The position numbers were made by a program, and so were the translations under genes. Below are positions 62,199-64,000 of a stretch of DNA of 64,000 nt, one piece after another. A model generated the notes under the pieces. The model did not search any database and was not told where the DNA came from. It saw only the letters and a list, made by a program, of their open reading frames with translations. Within the stretch, counting starts at the first letter, position 1. Each line of letters opens with the position of its first letter. This DNA comes from Trichopria drosophilae (Eukaryota > Arthropoda > Insecta > Hymenoptera > Diapriidae), in the NCBI GenBank assembly GCA_030407085.1, contig CM059582.1:159332001-159396000 (forward strand), in the 5' to 3' direction.

Positions 62199-63825
62199 AT
62201 AACCGAAATAACCACGTAGGAACTAAACAACGTTAGTATGACTAAAATAAATCTGTTGTTAACATTTTTTATTATTTTTCTATGAAAATGTAATATTATA
62301 GAATTTCAGTATTTCATATGAAAATAACAAAAGTATATTCCTTGCTAATTTCTGATGTGCCTTCACTACAATTCAATTAGTGTGGTGCATATTCTTTTAA
62401 ATATAATTTTTATAATTAATTATTTTCTTCGAATAATAAAATCTATATTTTTTCTGTACAGTATAAAAATATTTTTAATACTGAAAATGCAAGCAACTTA
62501 TGTAGTACTCGAATTCCTAAATATGATTAAATATCCAGCGCATAAGTACGGTAAAATATGTACATAAAATGTAAAAATATTGCAAATCTTGTTGGTATGA
62601 CGTTGATTCCTGAGAGCCTACGGAGTAGCATGGGTTTTTAAATTGGACTGCGAACACAAAGTCTTATAAATATGAAATATGAGATTCAATGCTATACTTT
62701 TATTATATCGCAAAATATGCGGAATCGAACGAAACTTGTCAGGAATTGAAAATATTCTTCCCTATATCAAAAGGAATATAGTGTACTAATTTCTCTATAG
62801 TGTAAATAAACATCGACAAGTTCCGAATAAAACGTGAAAAGTTAAAATTATGACTTGCTTTTAACATGGGAACTCACTACAGCTTGACATATTTCTCATA
62901 TTAATTATGACAATCAGCTTCACACGTATAGAAGAATATACAAGTAAAATTTGTTTACAAATTATGTGTAGAATTTACAGAACAGTGGATAATCATATAA
63001 AGTACATTATATTGAAATTGCATGGAAGGGCAATAATATACTCAATTTTTTTTTATTAATATATAAGAAATTTAATATATATAACAAATTTAGTTATAGT
63101 TATAAATTTAGTTATCTTTCTTGAAATGTTTAAAAAATAGCGCAAATTCAATATATTACCAGCCCAGTGAAAACTAAATGGCAGATATACATTTTTACGC
63201 CGTCAACAATAACAGGGAACAACCTTTTTATGCAAAGATTGTTTATATAAAGTTATACAGTAGGACATTTTGCTATTTTAACTTTCCTAGCAAAATTTCC
63301 TTCACGAGCGAATTAAAAATTTTTTAAAATGTGTAACAATATTAATTATTAATTGTGAAAAATGTCATAAATTCCCTCGTGAAGGAAATTTTAAGTTTAA
63401 GAAAGTAAAAAAAAATGATATAGAGCATTAAATATAAAAAATTACAAATTCCAATTGGATATTATTTTTCAATACAATTAACTGTCATACACTCATATCC
63501 TAACAAGCAACTTACCAACACGAGAATAACGAAGTAAATGATTGTTTATTTAAATTGATTTCAAGCTAAAGGATAGTCAAATTAACTATTATTTTATCCA
63601 AGAATATTCAGCCTTACTATCGCCAAACAGTTGCACTGAGAGAATGCCAAAGCTGTCAAAATCAGAAGAATAGGCCAGACAATTATGTTATAGACCTGAC
63701 GGTTATACATGTCAGGAATCGGAGGAAAACTGAATGTATCTGTCAAATATACTGTTCTAACAGTGCGAAGCAACGAACAATGATGTTCCAACCAATATTT
63801 TGATGATTGACCTAACGTTTACCTT
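62199..63825. other. AT-rich sequence, nothing recognised
   Basis: Short AT-biased frames only. An inverted pair, TTTCCTTCACGAGCGAATT (63296-63314) and CCCTCGTGAAGGAAATTTTA (63374-63393), would form a hairpin around about 60 bp and may be a small fold-back repeat. Confidence 0.3.
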
Positions 63826-63829
63826 TTTT

Positions 63830-63970
63830 CAGGATACATTTTAAATATCGACCCCATTTTGCAATTCATCATTTTGAATTTTGAAAATGTGATATCGAAT
63901 TCGCAATCAGCTACATCGAAAGCCTCCTAATAACAAATTTCAGTTATTTTCCAGGTACAGAAAAATTTGT
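63830..63970. repeat. Fragment of the AATCAGCGACC module at the window edge
   Basis: ATCATTTTGAATTTTGAAAA, GATATCGAATTCGCAATCAG and CTACATCGAAAGCCTCCTAA match the module of the TTAA elements. It may continue beyond the window. Confidence 0.6.
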
Positions 63971-64000
63971 TCTTAAAGGGTAAAAAAAATGTTGGTAATG

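Overview
This window looks like a gene-poor stretch of an insect nuclear genome, most likely hymenopteran (ant-like). It is strongly AT-rich. It holds a decayed LINE reverse transcriptase, many short non-autonomous DNA transposons with TA or TTAA target duplications, and only one open frame that reads like a real exon. Assignment to Hymenoptera rests on the general look of the LINE protein and the repeats, so it is tentative. I saw no rRNA, tRNA, CRISPR, operon or bacterial/phage-type gene organisation. Almost all other open frames are 60-120 codons with no recognisable domain and behave like chance ORFs.

Layout: 1-3.4 kb holds an unrecognised ORF, a 5'-truncated R2/R4-like LINE on the minus strand (about 1700-2945) and a 100-bp palindrome. 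4.7-6.7 kb is a three-deep nest: a TA-flanked element split by an element with CCCAG ends, itself split by a TTAA-flanked piggyBac-like element. 7.2-7.9 kb is a CTGATCAGG-rich repeat. 10.6-11.5 kb is an old copy of a long palindromic element whose young copy lies at 60.3-61.2 kb. 16.2-16.9 kb and 28.4-30.1 kb are two copies of one dispersed repeat; each carries a different insertion and each supplies the empty site for the other. 19.46-19.77 kb is a CACGGAGAAA-ended element, with a nearly identical fragment at 40.95-41.06 kb. 22.8-24.9, 28.6-29.4, 54.6-54.8 and 63.8-64.0 kb carry relatives of one module found inside the TTAA elements.

The best coding candidate is a minus-strand exon at 33920-34200, with a splice acceptor at its upstream edge and a stop codon. 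It is probably the last coding exon of a gene whose other exons lie upstream (higher coordinates), perhaps beyond the window. I do not recognise the protein. 43.5-44.5 kb is a TTAA element with exact target duplication, 45.5-46.2 kb a fold-back element with arms over 300 bp, and 49.4-49.9, 54.96-55.21, 57.6-57.75, 61.3-61.6 and 61.9-62.2 kb are further terminal-inverted-repeat elements.

Between these are AT-rich stretches with no assignable content and several islands of more balanced base composition (near 4.2, 12, 18, 20-22, 26, 28, 36.6, 41.5 and 45 kb). Some islands are strongly pyrimidine-rich on the plus strand. They could be non-coding regulatory sequence or untranslated exons, but the sequence alone does not decide this. 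No multi-gene system is visible. The main interest is the transposon stratigraphy, which lets insertion order and target sites be read directly, and the palindromic and fold-back families.
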